Assembly: GCF_028640845.1 (NCBI RefSeq)
Contig: NC_080546.1
Location: forward strand, 36,835,520 to 36,899,519
Length of the DNA: 64,000 nucleotides
Reading direction: 5' to 3'
Source of the DNA: Ahaetulla prasina
Lineage: Eukaryota > Chordata > Lepidosauria > Squamata > Colubridae
Each line of letters begins with the position of its first letter. Positions within the stretch are counted from its first letter, which is position 1. The translations under genes and the position numbers were made by a program. The notes under the pieces were generated by a model, which saw nothing but the letters and a program-made list of their open reading frames with translations, had not been told where the DNA came from and did not search any database. This document shows positions 46,891 to 58,997 of this stretch, piece after piece.

Positions 46891-49790
46891 TTTTTCTTAG
46901 CAAATGTATTGGTTGAACTTAGTTTCTTAGAACAGCAAAACTTGAAATCATTTCACATACTACTCCTAGGTGCTACAAATTATAATCTACAAAAATCCAT
47001 GGAATTTGATGGAATCCATTCAATTGAAGGTTTACATTGTCTTCTGTTAATATGTTTTGTATGGGGGAGAAAGAGGAATTAAGAATTGTTTCTCATAGTA
47101 GCTGCAGTAAAAGAAATTTAATTCAGCAGCCATAGCATTTTGTATTTTATAATACAAAATTGTATCTTATAATCAAGGAGGTTACAGTATTAATTACAAA
47201 TAAGAAAGTGGTGAAAAAAACATACTTTCCCACCCAAATCCCAATGACCTCCTCAGTATTTTAAGTCTTGATCTCATCCATGTTTAAGTATTTTAAGTTT
47301 AAGTATTCATAAGTTAAATACAAATATTCACAAAGAAAAAATACATCTGGAAAAGGGAAAATTCAATAAAATGTTATTTAAAAACTACTTGGTTAAAATT
47401 TTTATTATTTCCTCCCACTGTGCTCCACTAATAATTACAATCAATATAAATTTATATATACTTTTACCTGTTTCCCCCCCCCTTAGGAGTTGTACTCTTA
47501 AGTATATGCTTGCCTTGTAGTATAATGTATGATATATAAGTAAGCCATTCTTGCTTAAATTTAGTTAACCTTCTGTTAAGAATATATGCTGTTAATTTTG
47601 CCATTGCTGCATATTCTCCAAGTTTAGTTTCCCAGTCTGGTATCGCAAATGGATTGCATCTATTGATAACCATTTTGGAACTTTAAAAAAATTAAACAGG
47701 ACAAATGTAAATAAGAGATAGACTAATTGAAATGAATTGTATACACACCATAGGAAAATGAAATGGTTGCAATCTTGAAGAATAGAAGTGAATATATCAA
47801 AACACACACACATGCACACATACATATTCTTCTACAACTTCCACAATCTGAGTTTACCATTCTTTTAAATTTAAGATTAAAAGCAATGACATGTTTTCTT
47901 CATTTAAATAAATATTTTTTCCAGTAATCTCTTTGCAAAAATGCTTTTTTTATACTTCATGGGAAAATACACTTTGATTGATAGGAAGAAATTAGATCTA
48001 ATTTTTTTTTATTCATTTACAAGCCTATGTCAAATGTAGCTGTTTTTCTTCCACATAAATTTTAAATGGGTACCCTGATTGATGTTTGCTGACATTCTGG
48101 CTCATTTAATAAAATAGATTAACGTATCTAAGAGCTTTTTTAAAAAAAAAGATATTCAAGTAGGGGAAAGTAAAGTGTTTCAACTAATTTTCTGAATTTC
48201 AAATCCAAGCTTGCTATACCAGCTCTCCATAATATTTCCTAGATGACAGTTCTTGATTACAGGGATTCTAATGAATTGAGAAAAGTCACAAGACAAATGT
48301 TCCCAGTTCTTTAAAAACAGCAGAACTAAATCTTGTGACTAGGCTCCGTCTGATGATGCAGCAAAACTGCTAAAACGACTCTTCATATAAGAGGAAAATA
48401 CATAAATTAAATCATAAAGAGAAAACCACAGGTATTTTCATATGTTTTTGTCAACAATGCTGGGAAATGATCTAATATAGCTTTACACACGAAGGGCCGA
48501 AGAGGCCTCCTTTATAATCCCACTGTCATGATTTCAAGATGAGCCATAAATAATGTTTTCTTGTTTATTATTAATTCATTGTGGGAATAGACCTGTATTA
48601 GTCTTTGGTATCCCAACATCAGAAGGAATCTGGTAGCACATTTTCAGACTAAGAGCCTAAACTTTAGATAACTCACAAAAACGTATTTCTGTCAAGTCTG
48701 AGAAAGTGCCAACAGACTCCCCTTTTATTTATTTATTATGCCCCATCCTTTCAGTTGTTCTTCCTATTTTCTTTCTTATTTCTTGTTGCTATTTATTCTT
48801 AAGATCCATTTAAAATATGGTCATCAGAGAAAAGGAATAATGTGTTTGACAGTTGGTTCTGCTGCTGTGATCTGTTCATACAATATGTCACTGATACGAT
48901 AGGTCTTAAGGGAAAGAACCATCTCAAACATCTGAAGAGGAGTACATTTAAAAGCTAGAGAAATGTTATCAGCATCTAGAAATAAAGATGAAAAACAGAA
49001 TAACCAATTCCAAGATAAGCAGCATTCTGAGAATTAAGCTGCTCAGTTCAGATCTACTCAGGTTCTTAACAAAAGACTTGATGTAAAGATGCCGTTAAAT
49101 CAAATATCAAATATCAACTCTTATTTTGGCTCAGCCTTCTCTGAAAATAATGTATGTGTTCTATTTTAAGGTCCATTTTAACAAAAATAAAACTTTGCTA
49201 CCTACCTGTTGTCCTATATGACCAGATGATTACTTTTGTGATATTTCAATTAGTTCTAAAAATAATGTATGATTTTTATTTATTTTTTATTTTTTTCCCT
49301 GACCTCACGTAGTTGTTTTAAAACTGGAGAAGGCTGGCTGAGAAAATATTTACATCGCCTTCATTAATGAACCACAGATTTTAGACTAAACAAACACCAT
49401 CAGGACATAATTTCATATGGTGGGTTCTATCAAGATTATATTGCCATCTAGTGGCTGATATTAGTACTTAAAACTGTACATTGTTTTATGGAGTCCTTTG
49501 TGCTCTTTGAATTTGGTTTCTTGCACATTTCATTATTGAATTAGGTAATATGAGTGTGGGTTTTGCCCGCTGTTTATATACAGTAACTTGCCCTACCACT
49601 ATTGGTAGCAGTGTGGTTTCCTCCTTGGTAGCATCTTGATTAGCGTATTATTTTCTCCTTGACAGTTTGCCTGAGTAATCTCTGTTTATCTGGGTGATGG
49701 CTGTTGATGGGGATGTGTTCTGGTCTTTTTGTTTCCTTCTTAGCTCTTTTACTCTTTTTTGTGATGTAAATATGGTTCATTTCTATGTGT
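46891..49790. other. Intergenic DNA with no recognised element
   Basis: AT-rich DNA between the presumed RNF150 end and a diverged L2 fragment. A stretch near 48590-48720 has the look of an old interspersed repeat (GAAGGAATCTGGTAGCACAT, then ACTAAGAGCCTAAAC) but is too decayed to name. No gene is seen. Confidence 0.35.
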
Positions 49791-49794
49791 CTAG

Positions 49795-50350
49795 GGGAGC
49801 CACCCCAAGATCACTCAGGTCCTCTGGGAGCTGTAGGTCTAATGGTATAGCCAGATCGTGAAGGACTTGCAGAATGTTAAATGGGATGGAGCTAATGTCA
49901 CATCTGAGTTGAGAAGAGTCCATAAAGCAGACACCATGGCATAGAAGGCCTGCCTCCTGGACTCACCAAGTGTAATTTCTTAACAGGTAGGATCCACAGC
50001 ATGCCTCTCTGCCAGATCTGATGGGATATTCTTCAAGGTGAAACCCACATTACAGAAGTCCAAGTGGGAGGTGACTAAGGCATGAGTCCAATGATCCAGG
50101 AACAAATGAACTACAAGTCTGTGCAAAGGCCCTCCAAGCCATGACTTCCCCCTGTTCTTCAAGCAGGAATCATGGATACAGGATGACCCCCAGATTGTAC
50201 ACCGGATCTGCATGACATAGTGCCAAACCCATTCAGCACCAATGATGGCATCATCCTAGAACTGAAGGTCCCAAACCCCAAAGCCACTCAATCTTATCGA
50301 AACCTGTTTTTCCCCATTGATAGCCTCCTCATAGCCTCCAGGCACTGGTA
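49795..50350 (-). mobile_element. Diverged L2-like LINE fragment
   Basis: On the - strand a short frame (50213-49980) contains HALVTSHLDFCNVGF, the L2 C-terminal word (VTSRLDYCNALY in the copy at 3397-3921). The surrounding 550 bp follow the same antisense layout in decayed form. Confidence 0.6.
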
Positions 50351-50404
50351 TAAAATGTTCACAGCATAATTTAATTTACTAGTGGTAGATATATATAATT
50401 ATGT

Positions 50405-50690
50405 ATCATTGGCCTCTGTGGCTCAGAATGGTAAGACAGTCTTTTATTAACACAACTGCTTGCAATTACTGCAGGTTCTAGTCCCACCAGGCCCAAGGTT
50501 GACTCAGCCTTCCATCCTTTATAAGGTAGGTAAAATGAGGACCCAGATTGTTGGGGGCAATAAGTTGACTTTGTATATAAATATACAAATAGGATGAAGA
50601 CTATTGCTAACATAATGTAAGCCGCCCTGAGTCTTCGGAGAAGGGCGGGATATAAATGCAAATAAAATAAAAAATAAAAAAAATTGTATG
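50405..50690 (+). mobile_element. tRNA-derived SINE with an L2-type tail
   Basis: A box CTGTGGCTCAGAATGGTAAG, B box GGTTCTAGTCCCACC, body CAAGGTTGACTCAGCCTTCC and AAAATGAGGACCCAGATTGT, then a 3' tail GCCGCCCTGAGTCTTCGGAG ... ATATAAATGCAAATAAAATA. The body is that of the Sauria-type SINE (compare 23345), but the tail is the L2-like LINE tail seen at 3190 and 24620. The opposite-strand copy at 52210-52495 has the same structure. Confidence 0.8.
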
Positions 50691-51315
50691 ATACCTCATC
50701 TCATGGTGATGCATGTGCTCACCTCGCAGCTTCATAGAGATGTGTACCGAACCCTGCAACACTTCATATAGTATAGGCTTTCCTCTCCAGCAACCACAGG
50801 CTGGAATCAGAGCCAGAGAAAGGAGGTGAACCAGCACAGCACCATGCCACCCAACCCCAATGGAAAGATACAGAGAGGCCATTCATCCTCTGTCAATTTT
50901 TCTTCTGGCTCTCACCTAAAGGAAGGAATTGATTCACTCACACTCACTCTTATCCACTAGCATCTAAAGGCATCACCACCCTCATGTAGCATCATCACCA
51001 GCTGGTAGAAGCCCCCGCCCTATTTACCTCCTATCACTTCCACCTCTTGTTCTCATAGAGGAGGGAGAAAAAAGGAGTCCACATTGGAAATCCCACAGTC
51101 CAACTCTCAAGCACTTCACCATTGGATAGATGGCAACAGCAGCTTTTTTTCATCTTCAGGGATACAGGAGGGAAAGCAAAAAGGCATCTGCAGGGAGGGG
51201 GTCCACAGAGGTATGCCAGTCTACTGCAATGTCTCCCCAGCCGGGCCACTGCCACATCTCCAAAGTTTCAGTTCAATGACAGAGCAAGTGGTGAAATAAA
51301 GGACTCTACCAGAGC

Positions 51316-51661
51316 GGTAGACCCGGTGGCTCAGTGGCTAGATGCAGAGCTTGTAAGTCAAAAGGTCGGCAGTTCAGTGGTTCGAATCCCTAGTGCCGTG
51401 TAACGGGGTGAGCTCCCATTACTTGTCCCAGCTTCTGCCAACCTAGCAGTTCGAAAGCACCTTAAAAATGCAAGTAGAAAAACAGGGACCACCTTTGGTG
51501 GGAAGGTAACAGCGTTCCGTCCACCTTTGGTGTTGAATCATGCCGGCCACATGACCACAGAGACGTCTTTGGACAGCGCTGGCTCTTTGGCTTTGAAACG
51601 GAGATGAGCACCACCTCCTAGAGTCGGGAATGACTAGCATATATATGCAAGGAGAGCACCT
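51316..51661 (+). mobile_element. tRNA-derived SINE with perfect target duplication
   Basis: The 5' part has an A box (CGGTGGCTCAGTGGCTAGAT) and B box (GGTTCGAATCC). The 3' part includes GGCCACATGACCACAGAGAC and CCTAGAGTCGGGAATGACTAG. The 9-bp word TACCAGAGC flanks it (51307-51315 and 51662-51670). I do not assign a family name. The ends and promoter boxes are well kept, so it is a young copy. Confidence 0.85.
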
Positions 51662-52209
51662 TACCAGAGCATTACTGAGCTCCCAAAATGCAGTCAATAT
51701 GGCAAGTGCAAAAGAAACAGAAACACTTTGTCTCCTGTTATAGTCTATTCTCTGGCCCACTCCTCAGTCCACTATGGAATAGCCCGACCACTCCTCAGAG
51801 CATCCTCTACAGAGCAGCAGTCCCCTCAGGAGCAGCCAAGCCAGTCCAAAAAATAATCCACCAAATTTTTTTAAAAGCCTGTCCAATGTACAAATATAGC
51901 AAACACAGCAAGCCCCATAAGACAGCAAGTCCTATCATCCTCCAGCACAGTTCTCTGGTCAGCTGGCCCAGCAAAATTGCCAAAGAAATCCAAATTGAGC
52001 CAAGAAGTGCAGCTACCTTCAGATAAGTGGCACTCCAAAAACATCCCTCAAACCCTAAAAACAGCATACAGCACCCAACATAAAATTACAAGAACAGCCC
52101 CGCCAGTGCGCCCACTCTCTCCGCCATCTTAACCAAATCCAATTGCTAAATACCATGAAACTGTGTTCAATCTGACCATGTATTGTGAGTTTTCATCAAT
52201 CATTTTCAT

Positions 52210-52495
52210 TTCTTTTCTTTTCTTTTCTTTTTTGTTTACATTTATACCCCGCCCTTCTCGGAAGACTCAGGGCGGCTTACAATGTATAAGGCAATAGTCT
52301 CATTCTATTTGTATATTTTTACAAAGTCAACTTATTGCCCCCCCAACAATCTGGATCCTCATTTTACCTACCTTATAAAGGGTGGAAGGCTGAGTCAACC
52401 TTGGGCCGGGCTCGAACCTGCAGTAATTGCAGGCTTTGTGTTCTAATAACAGGCTTCTCTATTGCCTGAGCTATCCCGGCCCTATTTTCAATAGA
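52210..52495 (-). mobile_element. tRNA-derived SINE with an L2-type tail, antisense
   Basis: Antisense copy of the element type at 50405-50690: tail CCCGCCCTTCTCGGAAGACT+CAGGGCGG (52247-52275), body GGCTGAGTCAACCTTGG, B box GGGCTCGAACCTGC, and A-box end CCTGAGCTATCCCGGCC. A (TTTCT)n run precedes it. Confidence 0.8.
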
Positions 52496-52499
52496 TAAA

Positions 52500-54235
52500 C
52501 ATCTAGCTGTGGCAATGTTTCTTGACTTCAATAACTTTAGAAGTAAAGGAATTTTGGGAGATGAAATCTACATTTCTTAAAGTTGCTAAAAACACAATTC
52601 TAAGGGACTTTTTTGGGGAGAGAAAAATATATCCCATTCCTATCCAGTCATGCTTTTGCATTCATTGATGTCACAGCAGTTTTTTTACTTGATCTTGAAA
52701 AATAACTACCGGTAGTTCTTCTGAGATGGTATCAATAGAAAGCTTCAAGGAAGAATGAATAAACTACTTTCCAATGAAGTCCCTTTCCATGTCCATCTGC
52801 CTCTGTATTACATTTCCAAGGTTGCCATTAGCAATTAATGTCCCCAATGCTGGGGAAAACCTACAGCAATCTTTCTTCTTAAAGTTTGGCAGCCACCTGT
52901 GATATAGTTAGCCATTACTCAAGTTGGCTGAATGGGTCACTAAGGAGAAATCCACAGTTGTGGTAGCCTGTGACTTAGGCTACTTCAGAACATGGTCTGC
53001 TGGTTTTCTAGAAAAGCTCAGCTTACAGGGTCTTTCATTCCAGCCTGTCCACCATCTCAGTGACTTCTCAGCTGGGCTCTTTTTGGACAGAGGTTTATCA
53101 CTTCCCAGAACTCTAAACAATGCAGGTTTGCCAGTTTCTTTACCTCAGCATAGGAATAACTAGGAAGAAACTCCAGCAGATATTTCTGTATACAAAGTTC
53201 CGTTGTCTTATATCTTATGTAATTTGTAGAACAGCATGATATTAACACAAAGAGGTTTGGGAAATTATAAACCTTTTTATCCAAACATGAGAAAGATGAG
53301 TCTGAAATCCCTATTTGCTCATTTACACAACACCAAGACAGGTATTAAGAGGCCCTCAATGAAATTTCACAGAAGTTTCTTCTCTTCATGATTCAGATTA
53401 TCGTTCTTCTTAATATTCTCTTTGCCTCAAGTCCTTTTTCGGGAGAAATAAAACAACATGCCAAGAAGGCTACTGTGCTTCTCTAACAACTGTGCCAATC
53501 AGCTTTAACTCTGCACTTTGTATTTTAGTGGGTTTTATCCAAGGCTTACGTAAAGCTCTGATATCAGTCCTCTGAGATTCTCAGCAGTTGTAACACAGAG
53601 CGCCTGACTCAATTCCTAATTATAGCAAAATATGTCAGCTTAGTCTAAGGTGCCGACCTGATTACTAATGAGGTTTTTCTCCATGCTTAGCACATCTGGA
53701 AATCATATGACACAAAACTGCATCCTGACATTACAAAATAGGCAGGTTTTTTTTTTTTTTTACAAACTACGAACAAACCAATTGTGTTCCTTTTTTGTGA
53801 AATAGTAACAGTAACACAACATCTGTGGTCACAGCCATATTACAGACTTCAACCAATTTTAACAGTAATTTCCTGTTTGGTGGGGCCTGGGAATTGTGGT
53901 TGTGGGAGATAGGTGAAGTGAAGCTTCTATTACTTCAGACTACTTCTTTGCATTATGCTATGGCTATTAGGCCTGCATAGGATTTATGTTTATTTTTAAA
54001 TATGCCCAGTCTCTGACCACTGATATCTTCCCAGTTGAAATATCTAGAATTTGCTCTGAGTGTTTACTTACAGATTAACTCTAGCAGAAGCCAGCCTTTG
54101 GAACCCAGTATTCCATAAAAAGTGTTATTTTCAGCAACGTATCTTTGATCCTACAGATAAATACAGCAAACATAGCTAGTATATATAATACTGTAATATA
54201 TATATAATACAGTATAATACTGATATTGTTTCCTG
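52500..54235. other. Intergenic DNA with no recognised element
   Basis: About 1.7 kb. Nothing beyond a poly-T run at 53746-53761 and a decayed copy of the foldback-MITE word near 52550 (TTTTGGGAGATGAAATCTAC). Confidence 0.35.
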
Positions 54236-54239
54236 ATTG

Positions 54240-54465
54240 CTTATTTGTAGCCTATGACTATCATTAAGTGTTGTATCATTAAGTGTTAAATTTGTACCCT
54301 ATGACTATCATTAAGTGTTGTTAAGTGTTGTACCTTGATGAAGGTATCTTTTCTTTTATGTACACTGAGAGCATAGTGGACTCAAACAACAAGACAAATT
54401 CCTTATGTGTCCAATCACACTTGGCCGATAAAAATTCTATTCTATTCTATTCTAGTAGCCAGTGG
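54240..54465 (+). mobile_element. LINE 3' end with (TTCTA)n, same family as 27136-29960
   Basis: The sense 3' UTR contains TTGTACCTTGATGAAGGTAT, CTTTTATGTACACTGAGAG, TGTGTCCAATCACACTTGGC and CGATAAAAATTCTATTCTAT with four pentamers. It matches the reverse complement of 27136-27290. A word ACTATCATTAAGTGTTG is present twice, in tandem. Confidence 0.85.
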
Positions 54466-55439
54466 CAGCCTTAAATGTATATATTCCTCTTTTGAATTGC
54501 TGGAAGTCTTCATGCACTTTATAACAGATTAAATTCCTTTCATGTATGTGGAATATCCTAATATTTAGAATCATTGGAGGATTAAACCATTCCAGAACCA
54601 TTGCAGAATAAGAAAAAATTAGCTCAAGCTAATCTATTTTACTTGTTAAGATTCACATCATGAATTAACAAAATTCTGGGCATAAGCAAATGCAAACAAT
54701 GCCATATGCATTAGGAAGAACACAACATGATGGGGAAGATTGGTTTGATCATCTTTGAATGCAGCATCCATTTTTGCTGAAATGTATGAAAATATACATT
54801 TTTAAAAAATTATCATAAAATGAGCCTATTTTTTCCCGTTTCTTTCATAAGCCTAGTACATACAATCTGCATTTTATATTCACAGAACTTGGGATGTGCA
54901 TGAACGAATCTGTTTATGCAAAGAATTTTGCTGTTTGTCTTTCCATTACGTGCCAAAGGCAAAAATACATAATGTAAAAATATGTTTTTAAAAGGATCTA
55001 ACATCTTATAAAGATGTTTTTAAGTTTAACAAACTTAAAAGGTAATTATTATTCACTTCTGCTATGATTATAATCAAATATTTTAATATTATTGAATGAT
55101 GTATTTATTTAAATAATAATAATAATACAATCCTGCAACATCTAAAAGTCTGCCTAGGGAATCAGATCTAAGCACAGTTAGAATTTTAAAAGCTTTAATG
55201 TCATCTTTTTCATCTCAATTATTGTTTTTCATTCTGAAGTTTATATTGTAGCATTGTATGTCTATATGTAAGCTACTTGAATTTTATGCTAAGCTGAATA
55301 CTAAAAATTTCAGTTGATTTTTTTAAAGTACATAACAATTTTACTATAATTATTCTGATAGAATAAGGAATTTGTTTCATAGGCATTTGTTGATATATAT
55401 TGAGGAACAGGTGGCAAGTTGTGGCCGGAAGGACCTTTG

Positions 55440-55690
55440 AGTAACAGTGGGTTGTGTGCATCAGTTACACTCTTTTCTGTATCAACTAACTTTGCTTACA
55501 GTGACCCATGCCCTAGTCACTTCCTGTCTTGACTATTATAATGTTAGCTGCAGGAAGGAAGTCATCATAAGCATGAATGAAGCTTTGTTGTATTCTGTTC
55601 CCATCCAGTATCCTACTGAATACTGTGCGGGGATGATGTTCCACAGCAAGAAAGCCACTATGGAGAAGGCCTTTTTTGGTCCCACTAGAG
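55440..55690 (+). mobile_element. L2-like LINE C-terminal fragment
   Basis: The + frame 55447-55695 begins with decayed codons, then THALVTSCLDYYNV, the L2 C-terminal word, and ends with a MEKAFFGPTRV segment. The next base pairs are the target site of the hAT element at 55698. Confidence 0.6.
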
Positions 55691-55697
55691 TTTAGAC

Positions 55698-56205
55698 CTG
55701 TGATGGCTAACCTTTTTGCAGTTGCATGCCAAAAGCTTGGGGAGCGTGGGGGGGTATCACGCACGTGCATGCCCACACTCATAATTCAATGCCCCCCACA
55801 CCCCACACCTGTGCATGCGCGTGCGACCCCCCCCTGCTTTTGGCACATGACGGCAAAAAGGGTAGGCCCGTTTTTCACTTCCCAGGCTCCAGAGGCTTTC
55901 TTGGGCAAAATGGCCTCCCCCACCCAAGGCCCTCCGGAGGCTGGAAACAGCCCATTTTCCAACTTCTGGTAGGCCCGGAAGCCCCGTTTTTCACTCTCCC
56001 CAGGCTCTGGGGAGGATGAAAACGGCCTTACTCACCCAACCCGGGAAGGCCGGAAACGGCCCATTTCCCGATTTCGGAAGGCCCAAAAATCAGCTGTCTG
56101 GCACACGCATGTGCACTGGAACTGAGCTAGGGCAACACTCGCATGCCCACAGATATGGCTCCACGTGCCACCTGTGGCACGCATGCCATAGGTTTGCCAT
56201 CATGA
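55698..56205. mobile_element. hAT-type element, CAGTGATGGCTAACC family, long copy
   Basis: About 508 bp. Left end CTGTGATGGCTAACCTTTTT, right end TAGGTTTGCCATCATGA. Flanks GTTTAGAC (55690-55697) and GTCTAGAC (56206-56213) differ at one base. The body is GC-rich, with repeated GGCCCGTTTTTCACTTCCC-type words. About 230 bp longer than 7789-8065; no transposase is encoded. Confidence 0.8.
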
Positions 56206-56544
56206 GTCTAGACGGACTTTCGTAAGGGAGGAGACCTGTAACATACCTTGTTTCCCGTCTTTAGTGAATGTAAAATGTAACTGGGAAAAGAAACTCCTTC
56301 AAATAACCTGCTCCCAAGCCATGTAAGGCTAACATTAGAAGCAAAGCAGCCAGTCCTGAGCACTGTCACAGGAAGAGCATCATGTCCTATAATTTTTACA
56401 ATTTCATTTAAATCATTCAAGTTTACTATTACTCTGTTGTTACTAGCAGCAAACATCATGATCTATTCATTACCTGGCTAGCTGTGTATGCAGAAGAGGG
56501 TGAGTACCTCATCAGCCATATCAATAATTGGGGTTGCATACCTT

Positions 56545-56790
56545 ATATATATATCTTCAGACTGGTGTTTACAGCTTTACAGCTTCTAGGAGCAATGTGT
56601 GATCTCAGCTGTTTCTTCCTTTTAACTGCTAGTGGTGGTTTGAACTGATTGGTTGGGAGCTTGGCTGTGTTCTGATTGGGTGGAGGTGTGTTCTGATTGG
56701 TTGGGGGTTTGGCTGTGCTCTGATTGGATGGTGGGGTTGGCTGTGCTCTGATTGGATGGGGGTGTGTTCTGTTGGGTGGGGCTTGGTTAC
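56545..56790 (-). mobile_element. Penelope-like pLTR fragment, antisense
   Basis: On the - strand it encodes QFKPPLAVKRKKQLRSHIAP and imperfect NQSTAKPPTNQ-type repeats, the same C-terminal tail as the copy at 32640-32760. The hammerhead-like motif that should follow (56555-56575) is decayed to CTTCAGACTGGTG. Confidence 0.7.
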
Positions 56791-56793
56791 AAA

Positions 56794-57179
56794 CAAACAC
56801 CCGCGAAAACCTCAGAAAACATATATATAATATATAATAATATATATTTATATTTGTTTTCTGAGGTTTTCGTGGGTGTTTGTATGTAGGTCTTTGGTTA
56901 TTCGGGTTTTCTCCCGCATAAAATTGGAAGTATCTTGGCGCCGTTTCGACGAAGTCTCATTCGTCATCTTCAGGCTTCAGCTTCGTGCTTCTGGGAGCAA
57001 TGTGTGATTGCAGCTGTTTCTTCCTTTTTAACTGCTAGTGGGGGTTTGAACTGATTGGGTGGGAGCTTGGCTGTGCTCTGATTGGTTGGGGGTTTTTTTT
57101 TGCTCTGATTAGCTGGGGGTGTGTCCTGTTTGGGTGGGGGCTTGGTTGTGCTCAGATTAGTTGTGCTCAGATTAACCAA

Positions 57180-57205
<26 letters not shown>
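56794..57205 (-). mobile_element. Penelope-like pLTRs, tail-to-tail junction
   Basis: A short + piece (56794-56820) and a longer - piece (56856 onward) face each other across an AT tract; their 27-bp ends are inverted repeats with one mismatch. The - piece holds the motif CTGAAGA-stem-GAAACGGC (56973-56940) and the Pro/Gln-rich tail up to about 57180. It ends at a (CA)n(TA)n tract. Confidence 0.75.
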
Positions 57206-57210
<5 letters not shown>

Positions 57211-57291
57211 ATTTTATTTATAGTTTTTTCTCTGGCATACATAACTGCTTAGTGAACAGTGTATTGTCTGGGTCAATTTACTTTATACACC

Positions 57292-57837
57292 TGTTGTGAC
57301 CCAGGCCCAAGTAGGTAGTAGGGAACTCAGTCAGTGAAAAAACAAACTAACTTTATTCGAACAGCTGAGAATTACTTCATTTCACTGCAAATTCCTCCCA
57401 ACATAAATTCCTCAGTCCTATCAGAAACCTTGGTCCAATTAGGCAAACTGCCAAAGGCCTTTCTTGGCAAATGTTCAGAAGTCATAGGTACAAAAATAAA
57501 TGCAAGACGTAGATGAAGAAGACGACGAAGTTACCAACATTGTTTTCCGGCAAAGCCCAAACGCTATTGCTGGTCCGTTTTAAGCCTTATGGGAGGGGCC
57601 AATCATCTCTTGGCCCTACTCTCGAGTTGTCCTCTTTGCTTGAACTGCTGTTGCCTTCTGGCAGCTCTTCTCATGCATGCATTAGGAACAGGCTCCTCCT
57701 GTTCCTCTGCCTCATTACTGTCAGTCTCTGGAGGTTCTGGAGTCCACATCTCACTCCCTGATCGCCCTGGCCCCACCTCAGCCTCATCACTGTCCGACTT
57801 CATTGCCAGATCCGCAGACTGCTGGCAGACTATAACA
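57292..57837 (-). mobile_element. Solo LTR, 546 bp, with perfect 5-bp target duplication
   Basis: On the + strand the ends are TGTTGTGACCC and GACTATAACA. ACACC lies at both flanks (57287-57291 and 57838-57842). A 5-bp duplication is usual for Ty3/gypsy and some other LTR elements. By comparison with squamate LTRs I remember, the sense strand is the - strand (starting TGTTATAGTCTGCC). The - strand is open for 97 codons (57896-57603), an acidic SDEAEVGPG-type stretch often seen in such LTRs. No internal region is left, so it is a recombination product. Confidence 0.85.
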
Positions 57838-58004
57838 ACACCATAACTAATAACAATAGTAATACTATTCAGGTATACATGGTAGTGCTCTTTCAACTTC
57901 TAACATTTACTCTACATAGTAATTGTAGCAGTATACATAGTAATATTTTCCCCATTTATAATTTTTACCTCTATTTTCTAATTCTTAATAAAGCAAGTCC
58001 TATA

Positions 58005-58255
58005 TTAGCAATAGCAATAGCACTTAGACTTATATACCACTTCACAGTGCTTTACAGACCTCTCTAAGCAGTTTACAGAGTTTACAGAGTCAGCATATTG
58101 CCCCCAACAATTTGGATCCTCATTTTACCCACTTCAGAAGAATGAAAGGCTGAGTCAACCTTGAGCCTGGTGAGATTTGAACTGCCAAATTGCAGGCAGT
58201 TGGCGGTCAGCAGAAGTAGCCTGCAGTACTACTGCACCACCATGGCTCATTAAGA
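58005..58255 (-). mobile_element. tRNA-derived SINE, Sauria type, antisense
   Basis: Antisense of the type at 23345: the end AGCAATAGCAATAGCACTTA, body CATATTGCCCCCAACAATTT, AGGCTGAGTCAACCTTGAGC, and the A-box region TACTGCACCACCATGGC. The GCTATTGCTATT-type 3' end marks the LINE-matched tail. Confidence 0.85.
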
Positions 58256-58732
58256 AGTATTCTGTATCTATCTGTCATATCTTGCCCTTTTTAGTATTTC
58301 AACTTTTTTTGACAAATCTCCCATGCTCCTCCCCTGGGATTTTATTTTCCCTTACATCACTTATATTTAATCTCAATATTTCATCTGCCTCTACATCTAC
58401 CTCACTGTCAAATCTCCAGCACACCTATCAATGACTCTTTCATCACTTCTGGGAGCTCTTTCTCTTTGTCCTCTTCTATATTTTGCCCCCTTAAAGCGTA
58501 ATCTGCCTGCTCCATTTCAAGAATTTTTACTATGACTTCATCTTTTTCTGCTTGGGTGATTTGTTGATTTGTCTCCTCTATTCTTTCCTCTGCTCCTTCT
58601 ACTTTCTCCTCTATTTCCTGTATTTCTTGTTCATTTTTCATTGTCATTTACTGAGAGTCTCCTAGTTTCACATCTGTATCATGCATCAGTTTATTTATCT
58701 ACCCTATGGTTCCTTATCCTAGCTTCAGTGGT

Positions 58733-58800
58733 GGGCTGCTGCTGGTTCTAAGAACCGGTTTGCTTGGAACCAAAATGTGAACACGAACTATTCCTCAAAA
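58733..58800. mobile_element. hAT MITE end fragment
   Basis: CAGTGGTGGGCTGCTGCTGG followed by GAACCGGTTTGC, similar to the left end of the CAGTGGTG families. The rest of the element is missing. Confidence 0.4.
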
Positions 58801-58997
58801 TCCATAATATGTTATAATCCACAAGATCTGCCAATTTGCTCCAACTTTTTACATCTTGTTTAACTTTTCTTATTTCACCTCGTAAGATGTTCTATCAAAC
58901 AGCATTTATAATCTAAAATGGCCCACCAGATTTCCCCATCTCATTAAGCCACATAGTCAGATATTCAGTTTCTGGGGCAATTTCTTTTATTTATAAC

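Noticed and set aside
51316..51400. Possible tRNA gene
   Set aside because: A and B boxes are present but there is no clover-leaf, and a 9-bp target duplication surrounds a 346-bp element, so it is a SINE.
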